A DNA stretch of 64,000 nt from Opitutaceae bacterium (GTDB lineage Bacteria; Verrucomicrobiota; Verrucomicrobiia; Opitutales; Opitutaceae): assembly GCA_016794785.1 (NCBI GenBank), contig JAEUHC010000027.1, forward strand, positions 434,001 to 498,000, given 5' to 3'. The position numbers and the translations under genes are program-made. A model generated the notes under the pieces. That model was not told the origin of the DNA and did not search any database. It worked only from the letters and a program-made list of their open reading frames with translations. Positions 44,739-54,500 of this stretch are shown in pieces (the first letter of the stretch is position 1; every line of letters begins with the position of its first letter).

Positions 44739-44858
44739 GCGTCGGCTTGCGCGCCGCCCACCTCGCCACATTTAGCTAGTCGCGGCGGGTGCCTGTCCTA
44801 TAAGTCCGGGTGTCCTGCACCCCTACGCGCATCCCGCGCGGCACCCCACCCCATCCCT

Positions 44859-47800
44859 ATGAATCGATCCCTATTGCACGGCGTGTGCGCGGTTGCGCTC
44901 ACCATCGCCGTCTTCCCCATCGCGCACGGCCAGGCCCTCGCGCCTGTTTCGCCCGCTGTTACCGAGCCCAAGGAAAGCTCCTCGCCCGTCCAGCTCTCTC
45001 CCTTCGAGGTCAACACCGACAAGGACACCGGCTTCGCCGCGTCCAGCTCGATGGCCGGCGGCCGCCTCGCCACCGATCTGCGCGACACGCCGGTCGCCTA
45101 CTCGGTCATCACCCGCGATTTCATCGACGCACTCAACCTCACCGACCTCCAGAGCGCCGCCGAGTGGACGACCTCCTCCACGAGCTATCCCGACAACGGC
45201 CAGCAGCTCTTTTTCTTCAACCCTATCCAATACACGGTGCGCGGCGCCGGCGCCGGCCGCCCGCAGCGAAATTTCTTCCCACAGTTCAACAACGGCGATT
45301 CCTACAATCTCGAGCGCTACGACTTCGGCCGTGGCCCCAACGCCGTGCTCTTCGGCAACGGCTCCCTCGGCGGCATCAGCTCCTCCACCACCAAACGCGC
45401 GCAGACCAGCCGGCCCTCGCGCCAAGTCCAGTTCGCCGTCGGCTCGTGGCGCAATTACCGCGGGACCATCGACGTCAACCAGCCCATCTCGGACAAGCTC
45501 GCCGTCCGCGCCGTCGGCGTCTGGGGCGACGCCTCCGGCTGGCGCATGAAGGACTTCGACAAGCGCGACGCGATCTTCCTCACGACGACCTACAAGCCCT
45601 GGCGCAACGCCGAGCTCCGCGTCGAGGGCGAATACGGCACCAACTCCCGCCAGACCGCCTCCACGTTCATCAACGACCGCTTCTCCGGTTGGGATGGCAC
45701 GACGTTCAACGCCCCGCGCCCCCTCGCCACGCTTCCGACCACCGCCAACGCCCAGGGCCTCAATCGTCGTGGCGCGAATTACTTCATCTACCAGCCCTTC
45801 AGCGCGCCCGACACCCTCTTCCATTACCAGAACGACCCCATCACCGTCGCCGGCGGCAACACCGCGCAAACGCCCATCGCCGGCTACACCTACGGCACCA
45901 ATCTCTCGTTCAACACCGCCGGCGGCAATCTGCTCCACGAGATCAACGTCCCCGCCGGCCGCTTCGCCAACGCGGAGCGCTTCTCGTCGTTCCGCACGCC
46001 GCCGGAGGAGTTCACGATGTCGCCCGATCTCCCGATCCTCGCGCAGCGCTTCAAGGATCTGCAGCTCACCTTCAACCAGCGCTGGGGCAACCTCCACTTC
46101 GAGATCGCCGGCGACATCAACCGCACCTCCGCCGTCACCAACGGCGAGCCCAACCGCGGCATCAACGACACCTTCATCGACATCAACCGCGTGCTCCCCG
46201 ACGGCCGGCCCAACCCCAACTTCCTCGTCCCCTACGGCGACGGCCAGTTCATGCGCGGCTTCCGCACCTTCTCCGAGAACAACGCCCGCGCCGCCATCGC
46301 CTACATTTGGCCCACGCGCTTCGGACACTTCACCGTCAACTCCCTCGGCGGCTCCAACAATTCCGAGAACACGAGCGACCACCGCTACCTCAGCATGAAG
46401 CTCGGCAACGACCCGCGCCGCTGGGCCTTCTCCAACCAGCGCATCCGCATCCGCCGCTACTGGAACAACCATTCCCGCCCCACGCCCGACCTTTCCCTGC
46501 GCTCGCTCACCTACTTCGATCCCAACCCCAATCCCGCATTCCCTTCCGGCGCCACCATTCAGCCCATCTGGGCGATTGAGGCAGATCGCCGCGACACGCA
46601 GAACATCACGAAACAGCGTTTCAACTACGGCCTCGCCTCGCTCAACGCCAAGCTGCTCAAGGGCCGCTGGGTCGTCCTCGGCGCCGTGCGCCAGGACCGT
46701 TTTTCGTTCCAGTCCCGCCAGCAGATCCACCAGGGCGACTACCCGTCCGACTGGAACGCCCAGCATCGCATCCTCCGTCCCGAGGCGCCCGCCGACTACG
46801 CGACGCTCATGTTCACTCCGCGCGACACCGCCGGCCGCCCGACCGGCCCGGAGCAGGAAGCCGCCATCCGCCCCCGCGATCCCGTGGCCGGCGACCGCCT
46901 CCCGCAATACGCCAACGTCCGCTTCAAGGACGATTTCAACCCACCGCCCGTCAGCGGCAAACAGGTCACCCGCTCCATCGGCACCGTCATCCACCTCGCC
47001 TCGTGGCTGAATCCCGCGGTCAACTTCTCCGAGACCTTCAACCCGCCCGGCTCCATTGTCCGCATCGACGGCCGCTCGCTCGAGCCCACCGTCGCCACCG
47101 GCATCGACTACTCGCTCCGCATGGAGCTCTTCGAAAATAAGCTGAACCTGAACTTCACCTACTACACCACCGAGGAGGTCAACAACACCATCCCCCAGGA
47201 CGGCCCCGGTTTCTTCAACACGCTCTACGACGCCAACGTCGTCGGCGACACCTCCTCCACCGGCCGCAACATCCGGGGCTTCGGCCGCCTGCCCAACCAA
47301 TACCGCGACACCCGCACGCGCAGCGGCGATGGCTACGAGATCGAAATCACATTCAATCCCACTCGCGCCCTTCGCCTTACCGGTAACATCGGCTTCCCCA
47401 AGCTCTACGAGGCCAACGCCTATCCCGATGTGCGCGCCTACATCGACCGCAACGCCGACGCCTTCCGCCAGATCGCCCGCGACGCCGGCGTCCTCATCGG
47501 CTCCGATAACATCGCCCGCGTCGACGAGAGCATCCCGCTCAACGAGCGCTCGTCCGACGTCAACAGCGCCGTCACCGCCTACAACAACATCTATTCGTTC
47601 CGCCGAAACATCGTCGACGGCAAGCGCCTCCAGCAGGACCAGCCCGTCGCGAATCTCTTCGCCGACTACACGCTCCAGTCCGGCCGACTCAAGGGCCTGC
47701 GCGTCGGCGCCGGCGTGCGCTACCGCGGGAAGCAGATCTTCTGGTCCAAGGTGGAGGACACCATCCCCGATCCCAACAACCCGCGCGTCGCCATCGACGA

Positions 47801-48092
47801 CCCGACCAAGGATGCCTACACGCCCGCCTACACGCCCGACGACTACAAGATCGTGACCGCCACGCTCGCCTACACTTGGCGCTTCAAGAACCGCCGCGAA
47901 GTCGGCCTCAACCTCGTCATCAACAATCTCCTCAACGACCGCGGCCCCACGTATTCCGCGAGTGCGCAAAACGCCCATGTGATGCGCCCCCTCAATAACG
48001 ACTACACGTCGCCCGCCCGCGAGACCGTCCCGCGCTACTACGCCCTCAAGCAGCCGATCAGCTACACCCTCACGCTGACGACCCGGCTCTGA
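44859..48092 (+). CDS. TonB-dependent outer-membrane receptor, Opitutus type
   Basis: A 1077-residue receptor with a signal peptide (MNRSLLHGVCAVALTIAVFPIAHGQ). The mature N-terminus holds SSPVQLSPFEVNTDKDTGFAA, an extension I associate with Opitutaceae receptors. The plug follows with RLATDLRDTPVAYSVITRDFIDALNLTDL, YTVRGAGAGRPQRNFF and RGPNAVLFGNGSLGG. A large barrel ends in YYALKQPISYTLTLTTRL. Strong C-ending codon preference is visible. It would import large ligands using TonB energy, but no SusD, binding or enzyme gene is beside it, so the ligand is unknown. A TATAAG box at 44799-44804 may belong to its promoter. A strong terminator follows. Confidence 0.9.
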   Translation: MNRSLLHGVCAVALTIAVFPIAHGQALAPVSPAVTEPKESSSPVQLSPFEVNTDKDTGFAASSSMAGGRLATDLRDTPVAYSVITRDFIDALNLTDLQSAAEWTTSSTSYPDNGQQLFFFNPIQYTVRGAGAGRPQRNFFPQFNNGDSYNLERYDFGRGPNAVLFGNGSLGGISSSTTKRAQTSRPSRQVQFAVGSWRNYRGTIDVNQPISDKLAVRAVGVWGDASGWRMKDFDKRDAIFLTTTYKPWRNAELRVEGEYGTNSRQTASTFINDRFSGWDGTTFNAPRPLATLPTTANAQGLNRRGANYFIYQPFSAPDTLFHYQNDPITVAGGNTAQTPIAGYTYGTNLSFNTAGGNLLHEINVPAGRFANAERFSSFRTPPEEFTMSPDLPILAQRFKDLQLTFNQRWGNLHFEIAGDINRTSAVTNGEPNRGINDTFIDINRVLPDGRPNPNFLVPYGDGQFMRGFRTFSENNARAAIAYIWPTRFGHFTVNSLGGSNNSENTSDHRYLSMKLGNDPRRWAFSNQRIRIRRYWNNHSRPTPDLSLRSLTYFDPNPNPAFPSGATIQPIWAIEADRRDTQNITKQRFNYGLASLNAKLLKGRWVVLGAVRQDRFSFQSRQQIHQGDYPSDWNAQHRILRPEAPADYATLMFTPRDTAGRPTGPEQEAAIRPRDPVAGDRLPQYANVRFKDDFNPPPVSGKQVTRSIGTVIHLASWLNPAVNFSETFNPPGSIVRIDGRSLEPTVATGIDYSLRMELFENKLNLNFTYYTTEEVNNTIPQDGPGFFNTLYDANVVGDTSSTGRNIRGFGRLPNQYRDTRTRSGDGYEIEITFNPTRALRLTGNIGFPKLYEANAYPDVRAYIDRNADAFRQIARDAGVLIGSDNIARVDESIPLNERSSDVNSAVTAYNNIYSFRRNIVDGKRLQQDQPVANLFADYTLQSGRLKGLRVGAGVRYRGKQIFWSKVEDTIPDPNNPRVAIDDPTKDAYTPAYTPDDYKIVTATLAYTWRFKNRREVGLNLVINNLLNDRGPTYSASAQNAHVMRPLNNDYTSPARETVPRYYALKQPISYTLTLTTRL

Positions 48093-48137
48093 GCCAAATT
48101 TGGAGCGAGCCCGGCCGCCTTCGGCCTCACGATCCGT

Positions 48138-48166
48138 CGCGGCGCGTTTTTTCGCGCCGCGTTTTT
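48138..48166 (+). terminator. Intrinsic terminator after the TonB-dependent receptor
   Basis: CGCGGCGCG (48138-48146) and CGCGCCGCG (48153-48161) form a perfect 9-bp stem with a T6 loop and a T5 tail (48162-48166). It separates the receptor from enolase. Confidence 0.92.
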
Positions 48167-48240
48167 CCGCTCGCCCGGGGCGCGGCCTCTGCTGCACGCT
48201 GTCGGTTTTCCGTCTCCGCACCTTTGCTTTTTACCAGCCA

Positions 48241-49527
48241 ATGAACACCACCATCAACGCCATCACCGCCCGCGAGATCATCGATTCCCGCGGTAATCCG
48301 ACCGTCGAGGTCGATGTCCGCCTCGCCTCCGGCCATCTCGGCCGCGCGGCCGTGCCCTCCGGCGCCTCCACCGGCGAACACGAGGCCATCGAGCTCCGCG
48401 ACGGCGACAAGAAGCGCTACCTCGGCAAAGGCACGCTCAAGGCCGTCGCCAACGTGAAGGCCCGCATCGCCCCCGCCCTCATCGGCGCCGACGCCTGCGA
48501 CCAAGTCGGCATCGACCGCGCGATGCTCAAGCTGGATGGCACGCCCACCAAGTCGAAGCTCGGCGCCAACGCCATCCTCGGTGTCTCGATGGCGACCGCC
48601 CACGCCGCCGCCGCCGCCCTCGGTCAACCCCTCTACAAGTATCTCGGCGGCCCGAACGCCAAGGTCCTCCCCGTCCCCATGATGAACATCATGAACGGCG
48701 GCGCGCACTCCGACGCCCCGATTGATTTTCAGGAATTCATGATCATGCCCACGGGCGCGCGGACGTTCTCCGAGGGCCTGCGCATGGGTTGCGAGGTTTT
48801 CCACTCGCTGAAAAAGGTGCTGAAAGAAAAGGGCCTCGCCACCGCCGTCGGCGATGAGGGCGGCTTCGCCCCCAAGCTCGAGTCGGCCGAGGCCGCCCTC
48901 GACGCCATCGCGCTCGCGGTGAAGAACGCCGGCTACAAGCTCGGCAAGGACATCAACCTCGCCCTCGACGTCGCCGCCTCCGAATTCTACGTGAAGGAGA
49001 AGAAGCACTACGTCTTCAAGAAGTCCACGGGCCAGGTGCTCTCGGGCGACGACATCGTCGCCTTCTACAAGAAGCTCACGAGCAAATACCCGATCATCTC
49101 GATCGAGGACGGCTGCGCCGAGGGCGACTGGGTCACATGGAAAAAGCTCACCGACGCCATCGGCGACCGCGTGCAGCTCGTGGGCGATGATCTCTTTGTG
49201 ACCAACACCGCCTTCCTCAAGAAGGGCATCGAGACCCAGACCGCGAACTCGATTCTCGTGAAGGTGAACCAAATCGGCTCTCTCACCGAAACCTTCGACG
49301 CCGTCGAGATGGCCAAGGAGGCCAACTACACCGCCGTCATCTCGCACCGCTCCGGCGAGACCGAGGATGTCACCATCGCCGACATCGCCGTCGCGACCAA
49401 CGCCGGCCAGATCAAGACGGGCTCGCTCTGCCGCACGGACCGCGTGGCAAAATACAACCAGCTCCTCCGCATCGAGGAAGAGCTCGGCGCCAGCGCCATC
49501 TACGGCGGCAAGATGAAGGGGCTCTGA
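48241..49527 (+). CDS. eno: Enolase (phosphopyruvate hydratase)
   Basis: A 428-residue enzyme from ATG 48241 (MNTTINAITAREIIDSRGNPTVEVDV). Signatures: VPSGASTGEHEAIELRDGD, MNIMNGGAHSDAPIDFQEFMIMP with the catalytic loop, VGDEGGFAPKL, ISIEDGCAEGDW, LVGDDLFVTN and ILVKVNQIGSLTETFD, with SHRSGETEDVTIAD near the end. All metal and catalytic residues appear present (for example the SHRSGE loop). It interconverts 2-phosphoglycerate and PEP in glycolysis. It is monocistronic between two terminators. Confidence 0.98.
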   Translation: MNTTINAITAREIIDSRGNPTVEVDVRLASGHLGRAAVPSGASTGEHEAIELRDGDKKRYLGKGTLKAVANVKARIAPALIGADACDQVGIDRAMLKLDGTPTKSKLGANAILGVSMATAHAAAAALGQPLYKYLGGPNAKVLPVPMMNIMNGGAHSDAPIDFQEFMIMPTGARTFSEGLRMGCEVFHSLKKVLKEKGLATAVGDEGGFAPKLESAEAALDAIALAVKNAGYKLGKDINLALDVAASEFYVKEKKHYVFKKSTGQVLSGDDIVAFYKKLTSKYPIISIEDGCAEGDWVTWKKLTDAIGDRVQLVGDDLFVTNTAFLKKGIETQTANSILVKVNQIGSLTETFDAVEMAKEANYTAVISHRSGETEDVTIADIAVATNAGQIKTGSLCRTDRVAKYNQLLRIEEELGASAIYGGKMKGL

Positions 49528-49561
49528 GTTCATTCGCGTCGTCGCGAAACATCATCCTATC

Positions 49562-49595
49562 GGGCCGGTCATTTTTTGACCGGCCCTTTTCTTTT
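49562..49595 (+). terminator. Intrinsic terminator after enolase
   Basis: GGGCCGGTCA (49562-49571) and TGACCGGCCC (49577-49586) form a perfect 10-bp stem around a T5 loop, followed by TTTTCTTTT. Confidence 0.92.
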
Positions 49596-49646
49596 GCACC
49601 CTCGACACGTCACGCTCGCTCCCTACCGTCCGCCCTCTCCTCTCTC

Positions 49647-50276
49647 ATGAAATTACGCCTGTTCATCGCCTTAGTTCTCGCGGTCGCCGCCCGCGCCGCG
49701 GATGAGCCAGAGGCGCCGCGCCCCAGCGCGCGGGAAATCCTCCGCGCTAGGGTCGCCGAGGATGCGAAGAAGAAAGGCCCGGCAGTGAAATCGGCCCCCG
49801 TTCAACCCGCGGCCAAGGCCGCACCGGCTCAGGCGCCTGCCCCGGCGCCGACTTCCACGAAGGAAGAAGCGCCCGCCCAACCCATTCCGGCCCCGGCCAA
49901 TAAATCCACCACGGGCAAGGAACCCGCGACGCTGCTGCCCAAGGTCGAGGTCAAGAAAGAGCGCCTCACCGTCCTCGACGTCGAGATCGCGAAGCAGGAG
50001 GAAGCCATCGCCCGCGAACGAAAAAACCTGAAGACCACCGAGACCGACTTCGCGCTCAACGACCTCAAGGTCGCGAAGCCGCTCGCCATCTTCGGCGGAG
50101 AGTCGGCGCAGTTTCGCCAGCGCGTCGCCGCCGAGCGCGTCGAGCTGATGGAGGCCGAGAAGGATATCCTCGAGGCCATGAAGCGCGCGCGCACGAGGGA
50201 GGAAAAAGCCGAGCTGCAGAAACAGCTCGACGAACTCCGCACCGCGCGGCGCGAATTGGACAAGACCCTGCGCTGA
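49647..50276 (+). CDS. Secreted coiled-coil protein of unknown function
   Basis: A 209-residue protein with a signal peptide (MKLRLFIALVLAVAARA). A Pro/Ala/Lys-rich linker covers about residues 20-95 (PAQAPAPAPTSTKEEAPAQP). A long charged helix with heptad-like spacing follows at about 100-209: VLDVEIAKQEEAIARERKNLKTTETDF, FRQRVAAERVELMEAEKDILEAMKRAR and EEKAELQKQLDELRTARRELDKTLR. No catalytic motif is seen. A periplasmic spacer or structural role is plausible but unproven. It converges on the TPR gene with a 10-bp gap. Confidence 0.7.
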   Translation: MKLRLFIALVLAVAARAADEPEAPRPSAREILRARVAEDAKKKGPAVKSAPVQPAAKAAPAQAPAPAPTSTKEEAPAQPIPAPANKSTTGKEPATLLPKVEVKKERLTVLDVEIAKQEEAIARERKNLKTTETDFALNDLKVAKPLAIFGGESAQFRQRVAAERVELMEAEKDILEAMKRARTREEKAELQKQLDELRTARRELDKTLR

Positions 50277-50286
50277 TCCGGCATCG

Positions 50287-51528
50287 TCACCGCCCCCGTC
50301 GCAGTTCCTCGATTCGGCTGCGGGCGCGGGTTGCCCACTCGCTGGTCGCATCGCCCTCCAGGAAGCGGTTGAAGCTCTCCATCGCCTTGTCGCGTTCGCC
50401 AAGCCGCGCGTGGCATTCCGCGAGCTGGTAGTGGGCGCCTATCCCGCGAGGATCGAGCATCAGTGCGGCGGCAAACTCCGCGGCGGCTCGCTTCGGCTGG
50501 TTTTGGCTCAGCAACGCGGCACCGTGTTTGAAACGCCACGCCGTCACCTCCCGGTCAAGCGCCGCCGCACGTGCCATTGAAGCCGCGGCCTTGGCGCGCT
50601 CACCCGCTTCCATTTGCAACGTGCCCAGCCACGACCACGCCCACGCCGAGTTCGGCCGTAGCTTTACCTCGGAGTCGAGCCACTGCTGCGCCGAGCGAAG
50701 GTTGCCGCGCGCGAGATACACCTCCGCGAGCGCGACCTGCAGGTTTGGCGTGTCGGGCGCCAGCCGCGCCACGTTAAGATACGCCAGCATCGCCGCGCCG
50801 AGATCACCCGCGAGGCTCGCGCAGTCACCTAGCCCGCGGAACCCCTCGGCTGACTGCGGGTCGCGCTGCGTTACCGCGGTGAATGCGGCGCGCGCCTCCG
50901 CCACACGCCCTTCCTCAAGCGCCTTTCGCGCTCCGGAAAGATCGTCGATCGGTCCCCTGTGATCGGGCGTCGGCGTGCCCAGCACGGGTGGCGGCGGCGG
51001 CGGGCGCGCGGGATGCCTGGGGTTGGGGTTCAGGACCGGCGGTGGAGTTTCATATACCGGCGAGTCAGCTTTCACTGGCGGCGTGACCGGTGGCGGTGTT
51101 ACGGCAGCAGCCGAAGTTGCGGTTATGCGTGTCCCTGCATTTGCCGCGAGCGGCTTGATGCTGCCATCTTTGAACGCCACGAGCACCTCGTTCTCGCCCG
51201 CAAGCGGCGTCTTCTCGCGCACGATCATGTCCTTCGCTGCTTCGAGTGGTTCCAGTGTGTAGTCGGCACGCGCATCGAGCTCCGCCTGCGGCGGCACGGC
51301 GGTGGCGCCGGGTCGCAAGAGCGAGCCGGGGCCGTCGAGCAGGTTCTCGTTCACGAGGTCGGAGAGGCGCGCGGGCGCCCGACCCGCGTGCAACAGGCCG
51401 TAGGCCGAGATCGCGCCGCGCAAACGTTGGAGCTGGGCGCGGCGCGCCGATTCGTTCTCTAGGGCGAAAAGCGGCGAAGCGAAAAAAGCGAGCAGGAGCA
51501 GAGTGACTGTGGGCAGGCTTGTTTTCAT
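50287..51528 (-). CDS. Secreted TPR protein, last gene of the giant kinase-like locus
   Basis: The 413-residue protein starts at ATG 51528, which overlaps the TGA of the giant gene (ATGA). It has a signal peptide (MKTSLPTVTLLLLAFFASPLFALE), then an N-terminal region LQRLRGAISAYGLLHAGRAPARLSDLV reminiscent of pseudopilin-like 'AIxxYxxxxGxxP' segments. A Pro-rich stretch lies around residues 150-185 (including a run of prolines). Residues about 190-410 contain six TPRs, for example ALEEGRVAEARAAFTAVTQRDPQ and AMLAYLNVARLAPDT. It is probably periplasmic and, by coupling, a partner of the giant protein (inference). Confidence 0.78.
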   Translation of the reverse strand: MKTSLPTVTLLLLAFFASPLFALENESARRAQLQRLRGAISAYGLLHAGRAPARLSDLVNENLLDGPGSLLRPGATAVPPQAELDARADYTLEPLEAAKDMIVREKTPLAGENEVLVAFKDGSIKPLAANAGTRITATSAAAVTPPPVTPPVKADSPVYETPPPVLNPNPRHPARPPPPPPVLGTPTPDHRGPIDDLSGARKALEEGRVAEARAAFTAVTQRDPQSAEGFRGLGDCASLAGDLGAAMLAYLNVARLAPDTPNLQVALAEVYLARGNLRSAQQWLDSEVKLRPNSAWAWSWLGTLQMEAGERAKAAASMARAAALDREVTAWRFKHGAALLSQNQPKRAAAEFAAALMLDPRGIGAHYQLAECHARLGERDKAMESFNRFLEGDATSEWATRARSRIEELRRGR

Positions 51529-54500
51529 GCGGCTTGTCGCTCCTCCGGGTGAAACCACCCCAGGTGATGGACGGTGGCGCTGGGGAAGACTCGGCCGCGC
51601 CGCCGCGGCGTGCTGCTCGCAGACACGGGCGGCATGCCATTGCGATTATTCAATTGCCTGATGGCGTTTTCCACCTCCGCGAAGCGAACTTCCAGGAATT
51701 TGAGGGTCTCGTCGGCAAACCCTGTGAGCTTTCCCTCGAGCAGGTCGGGTTTACCCCACTGCGGATGATTGCCGTAGATTTTGCGACAGGCCTCGCGCAC
51801 GCTCTCGTGGATTTTGCCGCGTTCGACCGGGTTGGCCAATTTCGTCTTCAGCCGGTTCACTCCTCGTAGCGCGGGCTCGGAGGTCATCGCGGTGTGCAGG
51901 CGCCAGATGTGCCGTAGGCCGGCGTTTTCCTCCGGCTTTCCTGACAGTCGACGATTGAACGCATTGATATACCAATACTCGCCGTTGCTAAGCCCGTGCA
52001 CCAGCCTTGGGTGATTGGCCGGAGCCTCGAAAAATCGCGCGCGAAGGCCGCGCGGGTCGGCCATTCCGGAGTCGATTTTGAAAGCGACGCCCGCATGGGC
52101 CATGAAATTATCCGACTTCCCGTCGTAGTCACCGAACAGCACGTCGAGGCCGTGGTGCTCCGAAAGCTGCTCGTGGAAAAGAAACTGCTCCCCCGGCGTG
52201 AGCTGTTCCATCGTCCGTCCCGGAACGCGCCGATAAGCCATTTCGGCGCTGACCAGCTTGTGGACGCCGCCCTCCGTTCTCCAGACGGGCTTAACGTGGA
52301 TTCCTGGCATCGGCGCGTCCGCGGCGTGCCGGAGCGCAGTCCCGATGATCTCCGCATTGACCATCCATTCCAAGACCTCCTCGGCGCTCGCCCTCTCCTG
52401 GGCGACGATGATCCCTTTGCCCGCGACCATCTCCTTGATGATGTATCCGCCGCCCTCCGTCATCTTGACCGGGGCCGTTGCGCCGCCTTTGGCCAGCGGA
52501 GTCCGATTCAGCGCGAAGATCGCCGTGGCTTGGTCGTCCGGAATCGCCTCCGAAATCCTTTTGGCGGTGTCGGCACTCGGGGTGGGCTTGCCGGGAGCGA
52601 GGTGCAACTCACGCACGAGCGCCAATTCATCATCGATCAGATCGAGCGGCATATCATACGCGCCCAGTGGTTTTCCCGCGAGCGCGTCGCTTGCGCTCTT
52701 CTTCTTCATCAGCAGGAGATTTTCCTCGGCCTTCTTGTAGTCACCGGCGAACTTTGCGCGCGTAGCCCTCTCCCAGTATGAGCCACCGGCTGGCTGGGGC
52801 GGCAGCTCATACCCGCCGAACTCCTCGGGTGCCCGAGCCTTCGATCCTTCCACGCGGGACGGCAGCGGGGGCGTGGGCGGCTCGGTGGCGAGCTTCGCGG
52901 CGAGCAGCCTCGCCTCCTTCGCTTTGGCCGCGAGTTCATCCGCCTCCTTGATCAGATCAGCCTCGAGTTGTTTGGCCGCGGCGGCCGCGCCGTTATCAGT
53001 GTTGTTCAGCAGCCCATCCTCCGCCGCCTCAAGCAGAATGCTGGTGTTGTTGCCCGGCTGGCCATTGGGGAGGCGCGGGCCAGTGGGCGGCAGGTTGGGC
53101 GCGTCAATCGTCGGCGCCACTTCCGTGAACGGCGCCGTCTTGGTCGCTGCGCCGGTGGGCCGCAAAGGTGGCGACGGGGGCGGAAGCGCCAGCGGCGGTG
53201 GCGCTCCGGGTGGGAGCGCGCGGGGCGGCGGCGCACCAGGCGGAAGCCCCGGAGGCGGCATGCGCCGCAAGGGAGGCAGTTGCTTCCCCTGGTGGCGCTG
53301 CTCAAGCATATGCTGCAGCTCCACCATGCGGAGCTGCATGCGGCGGAGGTCCCGCTCTTGCCCCTCGGCGGTGACTAACCATCGATCGAGCGCGAGATGC
53401 GCGCTGCGTCGCGAGATGCGCGCGCCGTCGAGAAACTTAATCAACAGATCCGTGTCGCCGCCGAAGAGGAGCAGCGCCTCGACCAGTGCCGCCGCGCGCG
53501 GCCCGCCGAGCGTCTCGGCCGAATAGGTGGCGAGCCCTTGCAGCACAGAGGCTGCGACCATCTTTCCGAGTGTCCACCCGGCCTGCCCGAGGAGCCCGAA
53601 CGACTCCTGGTATTTCTGGCTGCGCTCGACGAGCTGCATGAATTTCACCCCGGACTCGGTGGCGCCGATCGCGCCCAGCGCGCGATCCATCTGGAACAAC
53701 CGCGCGATCATCATTGTGCCGGTGTCCACATATCCTGTGCCTGTCGCCTCCTTGATGAACGCCGCCTCCGCGCGCGACCAATACGATATGGCCGCGCCCT
53801 GCCCGCCGATGCTGCCGATCGACATCGGCAGGAGATTCATGAGCAGGTTCTTTGGGCTGGTGAGATCGCCGACCCACTCGGCCCACGTGTTGCCGACATC
53901 CCGTGCGTTCCAATAGCCCTGCGCCAGTCCCGCGCGCAGATCCACGGAGTTCTCGCTGAGGAGCGCCTTGAGCTCGGGCAGCAGAAACGCCTGGTGGATC
54001 GCGAGCCCGAGGTGCAGCGCCCGCTCGCGGGTCAGCGCTGGCGCCTTGGGCGCGCCCTCCTGCATCGTCTGCTGAATCCGCTCGGTCGTGAACGACTTGA
54101 TTTCCGCGAGCGTATGCCCGCGCGTCCGCAGGCGCAGGATCGCGTGCGCGCCCAGAAAGGCCACTGTCATGTCGCGCTCCGTCGCGTCCAGGGCGCGAGC
54201 CTCCTCCTCCGCGCGCCCCAGCAGGCCGGAGACGGCGCCGGTCACACCGGTCGAGAAAACCGCCCACGCCGACTCGGTGTCATAGGCGGAGAGCCCGCGC
54301 GCCCGCACCCCGCCGACCCACGCCTGATCTTTTTCGGCGTAGCCGCGTTCATTGAGGTAGCCGTAGAAATGCTTCCGCGCCGCGGCAATGGCGCCTTGGG
54401 ATTTTTCCAACGCGACCTTGAGAAACGAGCACTCCAGGTCGCGCAGGCGCTCGCCAGCGTCACGGTTCTGCGGTTGCTGGCGCGTGACGATGCGCAGCGA

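Noticed and set aside
44871..48221. 1116-codon open frame antisense to the TonB-dependent receptor
   Set aside because: It is low in complexity (Val/Gly/Ala/Glu-rich), has no domain, and mirrors the strong C-ending codon bias of the receptor gene. It is a shadow frame.
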